64,000 nt of DNA, from contig CAIJQQ010000016.1 of the NCBI GenBank assembly GCA_903822825.1, forward strand, positions 62,001-126,000, read 5' to 3'. The position numbers and the translations under genes were made by a program. The notes under the pieces were generated by a model. It saw only the letters and a list, made by a program, of their open reading frames with translations. It had not been told where the DNA came from and did no database searches. The stretch's first letter is position 1. Every line of letters begins with the position of its first letter. Below, in pieces: positions 19,740-28,361 of the stretch. The DNA comes from an uncultured Burkholderiales bacterium (lineage in GTDB: Bacteria > Pseudomonadota > Gammaproteobacteria > Burkholderiales > Burkholderiaceae_C).

Positions 19740-20612
19740 ATGAATGCCACACCCTCTGCGCTGCGCGCGCGACTGAACCAACCCGGCCTGGTCGTGGCCC
19801 CCGGCGTGTTCGACATGGTCTCGCTGCGACTGGCCGACACCTTCGGCTTTGACGCCCTGTACATGACGGGCTATGGCACCGTCGCCTCGCACATGGGCTT
19901 GCCCGATGCAGGCTTGGCCACTTACTCAGACATGGTGGGTCGCGTCACGGCCATGGCCGGCATGGCCCGCGCGCCACTCATTGCAGACGCGGATACGGGT
20001 TATGGCGGCTTGCTCAACATGCGCCACACCATCCGTGGCTACGAGGCCGCGGGTGCGGCGGCCATCCAGCTCGAAGACCAGGAGTTCCCCAAGAAATGCG
20101 GCCACACCCCCGGCCGCCGTGTGATCCCGCTGCAAGACATGGTGCGCAAGATCCGCGTGGCGGCCGACTCGCGCGAGTCCAAAGACTTTTTGATCATTGC
20201 CCGCACCGATGCCCGCACCTCGCTGGGCCTGGACGAGGCCTTGCGCCGCGCCGAGGCTTACGCCAAAGCCGGGGCCGACATTTTGTTTGTGGAGTCGCCC
20301 GAGTCCGAAGAAGAGATGCGCCGCATTGGACAAAGCTTTGATGTGCCGCTGGTGGCCAACATGGTCGAGCGCGGGCGCACCCCCGTGCTCTCACAGGCCG
20401 AGCTCGAATCCATCGGCTACAAGATCGCCATTTTCCCGGTCACGGCCTTGCTCGCTTCAGTGCAGGCCATGACCGCGGTGTACCAGCAGTTCAAGCAGCA
20501 CGGCTCATCTGCGGGCGGGCAGACCCCGCTGTACGATTTTGGCGATCTCACGAGGCTCATGGGCTTTGAAGACGTCTGGGCGTTTGAAAAACGTTACGCT
20601 GAAACCGAATAA
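19740..20612 (+). CDS. isocitrate lyase/PEP mutase superfamily protein (oxaloacetate decarboxylase-like)
   Basis: LVVAPGVFDMVSLRLADTFGFDALYMTGYGTVAS...EDQEFPKKCGHTPGR. Confidence 0.88.
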   Translation: MNATPSALRARLNQPGLVVAPGVFDMVSLRLADTFGFDALYMTGYGTVASHMGLPDAGLATYSDMVGRVTAMAGMARAPLIADADTGYGGLLNMRHTIRGYEAAGAAAIQLEDQEFPKKCGHTPGRRVIPLQDMVRKIRVAADSRESKDFLIIARTDARTSLGLDEALRRAEAYAKAGADILFVESPESEEEMRRIGQSFDVPLVANMVERGRTPVLSQAELESIGYKIAIFPVTALLASVQAMTAVYQQFKQHGSSAGGQTPLYDFGDLTRLMGFEDVWAFEKRYAETE

Positions 20613-20638
20613 TGCCCATCTGAAAACAGGAGTCACGC

Positions 20639-21625
20639 ATGCACCAACAACTTCGCCGTACATGGCTTTGGGGGGCGTTGGCAGTTGTTGTCGCGCTCGG
20701 CTTGAGCACAGGCGCACAAGCCCAGAGCTATCCCGCCAAACCGATCCGGCTGGTGGTGCCTTTCACGCCAGGGGGCGTGACCGACACCAGTGGCCGCTTG
20801 ATCGCCGAGCAGCTGTCCAAGCGGCTCGGACAGCAGGTCATTGTCGACAACAAGCCTGGCGCTTCGGGCAACATTGGCACGCAGATGGTGTCTGCGGCCG
20901 AACCCGATGGCTACACCTTGCTGCTGGGCTTTGACGGCACCATGGTGATCAACCCGCACGTGTTTCCCAAAGTCGGTTTTGACACGGTGAAAGACTTTGC
21001 CCCGATTGGCAAGATTGGCGACGCGGTGTTGATTTTGGTGTCGCATCCGGGCTTTGCGGCCAAGAGCCTGAAGGACGTGATCGCCCTGTCCAAAACACAG
21101 CCGGGGGGCTTGTCCTATGGCACCTCGGGCACGGGCGGCACGCCGCACATCGCAGGCGAGCTGCTCAAGCTGCGCACGGGCGCCAACCTCACCCACATTC
21201 CCTACAAGGGCGGCGGCCAGGCCATGACCGATGTGCTGGGCGGCAACATCCCGCTGGTATACACCGCCATTGCCGGGGCCATCCCGCATGTGAAGTCCGG
21301 CAAGCTGCACCCGGTGGCGGTCTCGAGCGCCAAGCGTGCTTCCTCACTGCCCGATGTCCAGACTTTCATCGAGAACGGCGTGGCCGATTTTGAAAGCAAC
21401 TCGTGGGTGGCGCTGCTGGCGCCAGCCAAGACGCCCCGAGCCATCGTTGACCGGCTGAATGCCGAACTGAACGCGGTGCTGAACGATCCGGAAGCGCGTG
21501 AACGGCTGAACGGCATGGGCATCACCGCCACACCCGGCACGCCCGAGAAGTTGGGCGAAGAGATCAAGCGCGATCTGGCGCGTTACGGCCAGGTGGTCAA
21601 AGCGGCCAACATCAAGGCCGAATGA
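20639..21625 (+). CDS. tripartite tricarboxylate transporter substrate-binding (Bug family) protein
   Basis: YPAKPIRLVVPFTPGGVTDTSGRLIAEQL...VDNKPGASGNIG. Confidence 0.92.
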   Translation: MHQQLRRTWLWGALAVVVALGLSTGAQAQSYPAKPIRLVVPFTPGGVTDTSGRLIAEQLSKRLGQQVIVDNKPGASGNIGTQMVSAAEPDGYTLLLGFDGTMVINPHVFPKVGFDTVKDFAPIGKIGDAVLILVSHPGFAAKSLKDVIALSKTQPGGLSYGTSGTGGTPHIAGELLKLRTGANLTHIPYKGGGQAMTDVLGGNIPLVYTAIAGAIPHVKSGKLHPVAVSSAKRASSLPDVQTFIENGVADFESNSWVALLAPAKTPRAIVDRLNAELNAVLNDPEARERLNGMGITATPGTPEKLGEEIKRDLARYGQVVKAANIKAE

Positions 21626-21660
21626 TCCGCGCTTGAAAGCGTGGCTGGGCCCTGCAGGCT

Positions 21661-22449
21661 TCAAGGCCTGTGCGGCGCGGCTTTCAGGCTGCGCACCAGC
21701 GGCTGGGCCAGCCGCTCACCCTCTTGCTGCCAAAAGGCCGGGTCGGCCCCTTCGATGCGGGTGATCGCGTTGCCCATGTGAGCCGCTGCCGCGGCCCGTG
21801 CCCCTTGCGGATCCCCCGCCTGCACGGCCTTCACGATGGCTTCGTGCTCCGACTTCACCTGAGCGGCAAAGTCCATGCGGCGCGCTTCGTTGGCGCGGGT
21901 CACCTGGGTGGCACCCAACAGAAATTGGCCCAGGTATTCGAGGGTCTGAATGAGAAAAGGGTTGCGCGCCGCGTCGGCAATTGCCCTGTGAAGCTGCATG
22001 TCTTGGACCGCGCCATCGGCGCCCGCCAGCACGGCGGCATCGAGCGCCTGCATGGCTTGGTCGATTTGTTGCAGGTCCGCCGGGGTGCGGCGCTGCGCGG
22101 CCAGGGCCGCGACTTCGGCTTCGAGGGCGCGGCGCACTTCCACCATCTGGACCACAGCTTCTTTGGAGGCGGCATGGTGCGCTTCGAAGTGCAGGGGTGC
22201 AAACGGCGCTTGCGTGCTCACAAACACGCCGCTGCCTTGGCGTGAGTCCACCAGCCCGATGGATTTGAGGCGCGAGACGGCTTCGCGCACCACGGTGCGG
22301 CTGACGTGGAACTGCTCTGCCAGCCGGGCCTCGGTGGGCAGTTTGTCGCCGGGCACCAACGCGCCGCGGCGGATTTCGGCCTCCAACTGCTCGGCCACTT
22401 GGTTGGAGAGCCGGGCACCAGAGGACACGGGGATGAAGTTTGGGCTCAT
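21661..22449 (-). CDS. FadR/GntR-family (FCD) transcriptional regulator
   Basis: MSPNFIPVSSGARLSNQVAEQLEAEIRRGALVPGDKLPTEARLAEQFHVSRTVVREAVSRL wHTH and FCD domain. Confidence 0.92.
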   Translation of the reverse strand: MSPNFIPVSSGARLSNQVAEQLEAEIRRGALVPGDKLPTEARLAEQFHVSRTVVREAVSRLKSIGLVDSRQGSGVFVSTQAPFAPLHFEAHHAASKEAVVQMVEVRRALEAEVAALAAQRRTPADLQQIDQAMQALDAAVLAGADGAVQDMQLHRAIADAARNPFLIQTLEYLGQFLLGATQVTRANEARRMDFAAQVKSEHEAIVKAVQAGDPQGARAAAAAHMGNAITRIEGADPAFWQQEGERLAQPLVRSLKAAPHRP

Positions 22450-22453
22450 GCAG

Positions 22454-22464
22454 TTGTCATACAA
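22454..22464. promoter_or_regulatory. TTGTCATACAA palindrome, candidate FCD/GntR operator
   Basis: TTGT-N3-ACAA immediately upstream of the GntR start. Confidence 0.45.
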
Positions 22465-22485
22465 AAAACAAGCCGAGCATACCCC

Positions 22486-22507
22486 TGTGGGAGCTGGCGT
22501 GCACGCC
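22486..22507 (+). repeat. REP-like element (diverged)
   Basis: tgtgggagctggcgtgcacgcc. Confidence 0.4.
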
Positions 22508-22642
22508 CGTGGCATTGCGGGTTTGTCATGAAATTTGCCGAGGGATGAAATTACGGATAGGTGAATTGATTTATCTATAGTAAATTATCGTCTCGCGGAC
22601 AATGGCGATCAAGCCGCCGCACTTGAAACAAGGAGGCACCCC

Positions 22643-24310
22643 ATGGGGGCTCAAGTCAACCCGATTTATCCGTACAAGTCACCGACCGATCTGAAGGTCA
22701 CGCCGCCTTTGCGCAAGCCGCTGATCGTCATCGGTGCCGGCCCGGTGGGGCTGGCGGCTGCCATCGATGCCCGCTTGCAGGGGCTGGACGTGCTGGTGCT
22801 GGACGATGACAAGACCGTCTCGGTCGGCTCGCGGGCGGTTTGCTATGCCAAGCGCTCGCTTGAAATTCTGGACCGCTTGGGCATCGCTCAGCAAGCTTGT
22901 CAGTTGGGCGTGAGCTGGAACATTGGCCGCACCTTCCTCGAAGAAGACGAGGTCTACCAGTTCAACCTGGTGCCCGATGCGGGCCACAAACAGCCGGGCA
23001 TGATCAATTTGCAGCAGTACCACGTCGAGGAAATGCTGATCGCCCGCGCGCTTGAGCTCGGTGCCGACATCCGCTGGCAGCACAAGGTCACAGCCGTCAC
23101 ACCCGATGACAACCACGCCACTTTGACAGTGGAAACGCCCGAAGGCACGTTTGACATCGAGGCCGAATGGCTGGTGGTGGCCGATGGCGCACGCAGCCCT
23201 GTTCGCCGCCATCTGGGCTTGGACATCGAAGGCCGTGTGTTCCAGGACCGCTTTTTGATCGCCGACGTGATCATGAAAGCCGACTACCCTGCCGAGCGCT
23301 GGTTCTGGTTCGACCCGCCCTTTCACCCCAACCAGAGCGTGCTGCTGCACAAGCAAAGCAACAATGTTTGGCGCATCGACTTTCAGCTGGGTTGGGACGC
23401 CGACCCCGAAGAAGAGAAGAAGCCCGAAAAAGTCATTCCTCGGCTGCAGGCCATGCTCGGCGACGAGCGGCCTTTTGAGCTGGAGTGGGTCAGCATCTAC
23501 ACCTTCCAGTGCCGCCGTATGACCGACTTTCGCCACGGCCGCGTGCTGTTCGCGGGGGACGCGGCGCACCAAGTCTCGCCCTTTGGTGCGCGCGGCGCCA
23601 ACTCGGGCTTTCAGGATGCCGACGATCTGATGTGGAAGCTGGCGCTGGTCATGAAGGGGCAGGCGCCAGAAAAGCTGCTCGACACCTATGCGATGGACCG
23701 ACAGTTTGCGGCCGACGAGAACATCATGAATTCGACGCGCTCGACCGACTTCATCACGCCCAAGAGCCGCACCAGCAAAACGTTTCGCAACCAGGTGCTG
23801 GCGCTGGCCAAGCACCATCCGTTTGCGCGCAAGCTGGTCAACTCAGGCCGCCTGTCGGTGCCCTCTTTCCTCACGACGTCGCTCCTGAACACGCCCGATG
23901 CCGACGCCTTTGAGGGCAACATGGTGCCCGGCGCGCCGATGGACGACGCCCCTGTGCAGGTCGCGGGGCTGGATGCCTGGTTGCTCGATCAAGTGGGCCA
24001 AGGCTTTGCGCTGCTGCTGTTTGCCGATGCTGCGCCTTCGGTCGACGTGCTCACGCAGTTGCAGGCTCTGCAGGCGGGCAAACTGCCGGTTACGCCGCTC
24101 ATCATCGCGTCGCGCCGCTTGGACGTGTCGGGCTTGAAAGTCGTCGTCGACGCACAGGGCCTGATGGCCAAACGCTACGATGGCCACAGCGGCACCATCT
24201 ACCTGCTGCGCCCCGACCAACATGTGGCCGCCCGTTGGCGTCATTTGGATGCGGCGAAGGTCCAGCAAGCCGTGGACCGCGCCACGTGCCAAACCCATGT
24301 CCTTGTGTGA
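22643..24310 (+). CDS. FAD-dependent oxidoreductase (MhpA-like aromatic monooxygenase family)
   Basis: 555 aa; PLIVIGAGPVGLAAAIDARLQGLDVLVLDDD; FRHGRVLFAGDAAHQVSPFGARGANSGFQDADDLMWKLALV. Confidence 0.9.
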   Translation: MGAQVNPIYPYKSPTDLKVTPPLRKPLIVIGAGPVGLAAAIDARLQGLDVLVLDDDKTVSVGSRAVCYAKRSLEILDRLGIAQQACQLGVSWNIGRTFLEEDEVYQFNLVPDAGHKQPGMINLQQYHVEEMLIARALELGADIRWQHKVTAVTPDDNHATLTVETPEGTFDIEAEWLVVADGARSPVRRHLGLDIEGRVFQDRFLIADVIMKADYPAERWFWFDPPFHPNQSVLLHKQSNNVWRIDFQLGWDADPEEEKKPEKVIPRLQAMLGDERPFELEWVSIYTFQCRRMTDFRHGRVLFAGDAAHQVSPFGARGANSGFQDADDLMWKLALVMKGQAPEKLLDTYAMDRQFAADENIMNSTRSTDFITPKSRTSKTFRNQVLALAKHHPFARKLVNSGRLSVPSFLTTSLLNTPDADAFEGNMVPGAPMDDAPVQVAGLDAWLLDQVGQGFALLLFADAAPSVDVLTQLQALQAGKLPVTPLIIASRRLDVSGLKVVVDAQGLMAKRYDGHSGTIYLLRPDQHVAARWRHLDAAKVQQAVDRATCQTHVLV

Positions 24311-24323
24311 CAGATCTTCAGTC

Positions 24324-24587
24324 ATGCCACCCACCGATCCAATGAAGCCGATGATGAACACCCCATTGCTCAAAACCGATCCGAACTTCCAAGAACCCGG
24401 ACGCCGATTTTTTCGCGACTTCTCCCCGGGTGACGAGTTTTACGAAAATCTGATCGATATGCACAACGGGCTGAGCGACGAACAAAGCGAGGCCCTCAAC
24501 GCCCGCTTGATCTTGCTGCTGGCCAACCACATTGGCGATCTGCGCGTGTTGCGCGAGGCCTTGGCCGCCGCCAAAAGTGCGGTGTAG
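24324..24587 (+). CDS. DUF2783 domain-containing small protein
   Basis: FYENLIDMHNGLSDEQSEALNARLILLLANHIGDLRVLREALAAAK; directly downstream of the FAD monooxygenase. Confidence 0.75.
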   Translation: MPPTDPMKPMMNTPLLKTDPNFQEPGRRFFRDFSPGDEFYENLIDMHNGLSDEQSEALNARLILLLANHIGDLRVLREALAAAKSAV

Positions 24588-24650
24588 GAGCGGCGCCCTC
24601 GCCGCGATGCCCGACCACCAGACAATCGCCGCGAGGACGCGGCTCCCACA
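24583..24650. repeat. REP-like inverted doublet overlapping the DUF2783 stop codon
   Basis: tgtaggagcggcgccctcgccgcgat ... atcgccgcgaggacgcggctcccaca. Confidence 0.65.
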
Positions 24651-24672
24651 AAATTCCGACAAGGAGATTTCC

Positions 24673-25197
24673 ATGAAAATCAGCAAAATTCACCATGCCG
24701 CTTACCGATGCAAGGACGCCAAAGAAACCGTGGAGTGGTACGCCAAACACCTGAACATGGACTTCGTGCTGGCGATCGCCGAAGACCTGGTGCCCTCGAC
24801 CAAAGCGCCGGACCCCTATATGCATGTCTTCCTGGACGCGGGGCAAGGCAATGTCCTGGCCTTCTTTGAGTTGCCCAACTCACCCACCATGGGCCGCGAC
24901 GAAAATACCCCAGCCTGGGTGCAGCACATCGCCTTCGAAGTGGACAGCCTCCAAACGCTCGAAGAGGCCAAGCAGCGCTTGCTGGACGCGGGCATCGATG
25001 TGGTCGGCCCGACCAACCACACCATCTTCAAGAGCATTTATTTCTTTGACCCCAACGGCCACCGCCTGGAGTTGGCCGTCAACATCGGCACGCCCGAGAT
25101 GTACCAAAAGCTCGACGCCTGCAAGTGGGACATGCTGCAAGAGTGGAGCCAAACCAAGCGCGCCCCCAAGCACGCGGCCTGGATGCATCCGGAGTGA
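24673..25197 (+). CDS. VOC (glyoxalase/dioxygenase-like) family protein
   Basis: MKISKIHHAAYRCKDAKETVEWYAKHLNMDF...FFDPNGHRLELAVN. Confidence 0.88.
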   Translation: MKISKIHHAAYRCKDAKETVEWYAKHLNMDFVLAIAEDLVPSTKAPDPYMHVFLDAGQGNVLAFFELPNSPTMGRDENTPAWVQHIAFEVDSLQTLEEAKQRLLDAGIDVVGPTNHTIFKSIYFFDPNGHRLELAVNIGTPEMYQKLDACKWDMLQEWSQTKRAPKHAAWMHPE

Positions 25198-25248
25198 TGC
25201 AGCAGCTGACTTGTCGCGGTGGGCTGCAAGCAGCTGCCCGCCACGCAG

Positions 25249-25833
25249 TCACTTGCGCTGCAGCTTGAAGACCGCCGTGCCCGCCATGAGGTTGGGCAAG
25301 ACGCGCACTTCATGGCCGTGCTGCAGGCCAAACGCATCGAGCACGCGCAGCTCGTTTTTGTGGGCCAGGTCGGCAAAGTCGGCATAAGTGCCCACGCGGA
25401 TGTTGGGCGTGTCGTACCACTGGTAGGGCAGGCGTTTGGTCACGGGCATGCGCCCGCGCAGCACGCTCAGGCGGTTGAACCAGTGCCCAAAATTGGGAAA
25501 GGCCACGATGCCGATTTTGCCGACGCGTGCGGTCTCGCGCAGCATCACCTCGGCGTTGCGCAGGTGTTGCAGCGTGTCGATTTGCAGCACCACATCAAAC
25601 GATTGGTCGGCAAAAACCTTGAGCCCTTGGTCGAGGTTGAGTTGCAGCACGTTCACGCCGCGCTGCGCGCAGGCCAGCACATTGCTGTCGTCCAGTTCCA
25701 CGCCGTAACCGGTGCAGCCCTTGTGCTCTTGCAGGTGCGCCAGCAAGGCGCCATCACCGCAGCCCAAGTCGAGCACGCGGGCGCCGTGGGGCACCAGGCG
25801 GGCAATGGCTTGCATGATCAAGGGGTCGCTCAT
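25249..25833 (-). CDS. metW: methionine biosynthesis protein MetW
   Basis: [48 protein letters not shown]; overlaps metX by 4 nt. Confidence 0.93.
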   Translation of the reverse strand: MSDPLIMQAIARLVPHGARVLDLGCGDGALLAHLQEHKGCTGYGVELDDSNVLACAQRGVNVLQLNLDQGLKVFADQSFDVVLQIDTLQHLRNAEVMLRETARVGKIGIVAFPNFGHWFNRLSVLRGRMPVTKRLPYQWYDTPNIRVGTYADFADLAHKNELRVLDAFGLQHGHEVRVLPNLMAGTAVFKLQRK

Positions 25834-26990
25834 GCGGCACCTCCAATGGCGGGTGTGAGGCTCTGAGCGATCTGACCGAAGTAGGCCCGCACCAGGTTCA
25901 TGTAGCGTTCGTCGTCGAGCAAGAAGGCGTCGTGGCCATGCGGGGCGTCGATCTCGGCGTAGCTCACGTCGCGGCGGTTGTCGATCAGGCCTTTGACCAT
26001 TTCGCGGCTGCGTGCAGGTGAAAAACGCCAGTCGGTGGTGAAGCTCACCAGCAAAAATTTGCAAACGGCGCGCTCCAGCGCTTTGGACAAGTCGCCACCA
26101 AACGCTTGGGCCGGGTCGAAGTAGTCCAGTGCCCGGGTGATCAACAAATAGGTGTTGGCGTCGAAGTACTCGCTGAACTTGTCGCCCTGGTAGCGCAGGT
26201 AGCTTTCGATCTGGAACTCCACGTCTTGTGTGGAGTATTTGTAGCCGGTCACGCTGTTGACCGCGCTGCGCAGTTCGCGTCCGAACTTCTCGTTCATCAC
26301 ATCGTCGCTCAGGTAGGTGATGTGGCCGATCATGCGGGCGATGCGCAGGCCGCGCTTGGGCACCACACCGTGCTCGTAAAAGTGGCCGTTGTGAAAGTCC
26401 GGATCGGTCACGATGGCGCGGCGCGCCACCTCGTTGAAGGCGATGTTCTCGGCGTTCAGGTTGGGGGCGCTGGCCACCACCACCGCGTGCTTCACGCGCT
26501 CGGGGTACTGCAGCGTCCAGCTCAGGGCCTGCATGCCGCCCAGGCTGCCGCCCATCACGGCGGCCAGTTGTTCAATACCCAGCACGTCCAGCAAGCGGGC
26601 TTGTGCGTTGACCCAGTCTTCCACGGTGACCACCGGGAAGTTGGCGCCGTAAACCTTGCCCGTGTCAGGGTTCACATGCATGGGGCCGGTCGAGCCAAAG
26701 CAGGAGCCGAGGTTGTTCACGCCGATGACAAAGAAGCGGTCGGTGTCCAGCGGCTTGCCGGGGCCGATCATGTTGTCCCACCAGCCCACTTTGTTCGGTT
26801 GGTCGGCGTAGACGCCCGCCACATGGTGCGAGGCGTTGAGCGCGTGGCAGATCAGCACCGCGTTCGACTTGTCGGCGTTGAGCGTGCCGTAGGTTTCGTA
26901 ACTGAGCGAATAGCCACGGATGGACGCACCGCTTTGCAAAGGCAAGGCGGCTTCAAAGTTCATCGACTGTGGCGTGGCAATCAAGCGCAT
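25830..26990 (-). CDS. metX: homoserine O-acyltransferase
   Basis: 386 aa; [23 protein letters not shown] and [10 protein letters not shown] motifs; start codon ambiguous (26990 or 26963). Confidence 0.95.
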   Translation of the reverse strand: MRLIATPQSMNFEAALPLQSGASIRGYSLSYETYGTLNADKSNAVLICHALNASHHVAGVYADQPNKVGWWDNMIGPGKPLDTDRFFVIGVNNLGSCFGSTGPMHVNPDTGKVYGANFPVVTVEDWVNAQARLLDVLGIEQLAAVMGGSLGGMQALSWTLQYPERVKHAVVVASAPNLNAENIAFNEVARRAIVTDPDFHNGHFYEHGVVPKRGLRIARMIGHITYLSDDVMNEKFGRELRSAVNSVTGYKYSTQDVEFQIESYLRYQGDKFSEYFDANTYLLITRALDYFDPAQAFGGDLSKALERAVCKFLLVSFTTDWRFSPARSREMVKGLIDNRRDVSYAEIDAPHGHDAFLLDDERYMNLVRAYFGQIAQSLTPAIGGAA

Positions 26991-27000
26991 GGCGAAAATG

Positions 27001-27037
27001 AAAAAACCCGATAACGCTGAAGAAGCGATACCGGGTT
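27001..27037 (-). terminator. intrinsic terminator in the metX leader
   Basis: Minus strand AACCCGGTATCGCTTCTTCAGCGTTATCGGGTTTTTTC, stem plus T-run. Confidence 0.85.
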
Positions 27038-27043
27038 GGGCGC

Positions 27044-27110
27044 GACCTCTTTAGCTGCATTTTGGAATCTGAGATTCCTGCGCCCGCAAGCTGGAGCAAA
27101 TCGGCGCAGG
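27044..27110 (-). ncRNA. SAM-II (metA motif) riboswitch aptamer upstream of metX
   Basis: Minus strand ...CUGCGCCGAUUUGCUCCAGCUUGCGGGCGCAGG...AAAAUGCAGCUAAAGAGG matches the remembered SAM-II core (GCGCYGAUUU...UUGC..GCGC...AAAUGYAGCUAAARAGG). Confidence 0.88.
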
Positions 27111-27156
27111 GCAAGTATAAATCAGCCCTGGCCCAGTCGGCCGATGGGGCGTGTGC

Positions 27157-27684
27157 TCATGGAGTCAGTCCTGGCGGTTGGGGGTGCCAGCGGGCCATGC
27201 TCAACACATCGCTGTATTGACCGTTTCGCAAAGCATAGCCCCTGTGTCGTCCTTCTTGCTCAAAGCCAAAGCGCTCATACAGCGCAATGGCCCGGGCATT
27301 GTCGGCAAACACCGTCAACTCGATGCGCAGGATGCTGCCCCATTGGTCGGCGTAGTCGGTCAATGCGCGCAGCAGAGCGGTGCCGACCCCTTGGCCTTGG
27401 GCATGTTGGGCCACCGAGATGCCCAGGCCCACCGCGTGGCCGCGGCGAACTTGTGGCCCGGCTGCGTGCAGCCCGGCAAAACCCAAGAGGTGTTCATCTT
27501 TCAGCGCCACGAGTTGCAGACCATTGCCGGTTTGTGCTGCATTCAAGCGCTTGGTCCAGAGCTCTTCGGAGGCATAAGGCAGTTGCAGCGTGTTGCCAAA
27601 CACCGCGAGGTCGGCCATCAGTTGGGCGATGGCCGAGGCGTCTTGCGTTTGAACGCTGCGGAGGGTCAATGGGCTTGTTGTCAT
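27157..27684 (-). CDS. GNAT family N-acetyltransferase
   Basis: MTTSPLTLRSVQTQDASAIAQLMADL; LGISVAQHAQGQGVGTALLRALTDYAD; YERFGFEQEGRHRGYALRNGQYSDVLSMAR. Confidence 0.9.
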   Translation of the reverse strand: MTTSPLTLRSVQTQDASAIAQLMADLAVFGNTLQLPYASEELWTKRLNAAQTGNGLQLVALKDEHLLGFAGLHAAGPQVRRGHAVGLGISVAQHAQGQGVGTALLRALTDYADQWGSILRIELTVFADNARAIALYERFGFEQEGRHRGYALRNGQYSDVLSMARWHPQPPGLTP

Positions 27685-27722
27685 GGGGGACTCCTTGGGG
27701 GTGGTGGAGGGCACAAACAAAA

Positions 27723-27747
27723 AAGGCCCGCTGGGTGAGCGGGCCTT
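27723..27747 (-). terminator. intrinsic terminator AAGGCCCGCTCACCCAGCGGGCCTT + T6
   Basis: GC-rich stem followed by TTTTTT on the minus strand (T-tract overlaps the stem end). Confidence 0.8.
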
Positions 27748-27779
27748 GACGGGGTTGGCAGTGGGTTGCTGCGCTTGTG

Positions 27780-27899
27780 TCACCGGGTCCGCATTCGTGA
27801 GCGATGTTGGGCCTGCATGTGCGTGCAGAACCGAACCAGCACAGTTAGCGCAGCGCTCTGGGTAAATGCAAAAGAGGTAGACAAGAAAATATTATTCAT
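27780..27899 (-). CDS. candidate small ORF, 39 aa (MNNIFLSTSFAFTQSAALTVLVRFCTHMQAQHRSRMRTR)
   Basis: Intact ATG..TGA ORF in the leader region, ending 32 nt before an intrinsic terminator; no strong Shine-Dalgarno. Confidence 0.4.
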   Translation of the reverse strand: MNNIFLSTSFAFTQSAALTVLVRFCTHMQAQHRSRMRTR

Positions 27900-27930
27900 G
27901 GACTCAGGTCAACGCGTCAAGCGTTCTGGC

Positions 27931-28338
27931 TCATTTGCACAATCGCTGCGCGAACCGGCTGATCGGCGAGTTGCTTTGGACGGGCTGGGGGTTGTGAAAG
28001 TCGCTTTCGCGCAGGACCTTGTCGCCGCCCAGCATCTTGCCGGTGAAGTAAGTGATTTCGAGCGCCGTGGCTTCCTGGCTGCCGCAGTCGAGCGCCATCT
28101 TGAGCAGGGTCGATTGGTAGGCTTTGCCGTCGTAGGTGGCCTGCATGGTTTTGTAGTCGCGCAGGCTCCAGAAGGTCCGCACACTGGCATTCTTTTTGAG
28201 GGACGCGCTGTCCAAATAGTAGGTGCTCTGTTCATCGCTCAGGATGCGGTCCCACTGGGCGGGGCCTGCAGCGTTGGCGTGCCATGCGGCCATGCCTAAC
28301 AGACTGCACATCAGGGTTTGAAAAAGTTGGCGTTGCAT
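27931..28338 (-). CDS. exported protein resembling surface-adhesin E domain family
   Basis: Signal peptide, then WDRILSDEQSTYYLDSASLKKNASVRTFWSLRDYKTMQ. Confidence 0.65.
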   Translation of the reverse strand: MQRQLFQTLMCSLLGMAAWHANAAGPAQWDRILSDEQSTYYLDSASLKKNASVRTFWSLRDYKTMQATYDGKAYQSTLLKMALDCGSQEATALEITYFTGKMLGGDKVLRESDFHNPQPVQSNSPISRFAQRLCK

Positions 28339-28361
28339 GGTGTCTCCTGGCGTTTGCGCAA

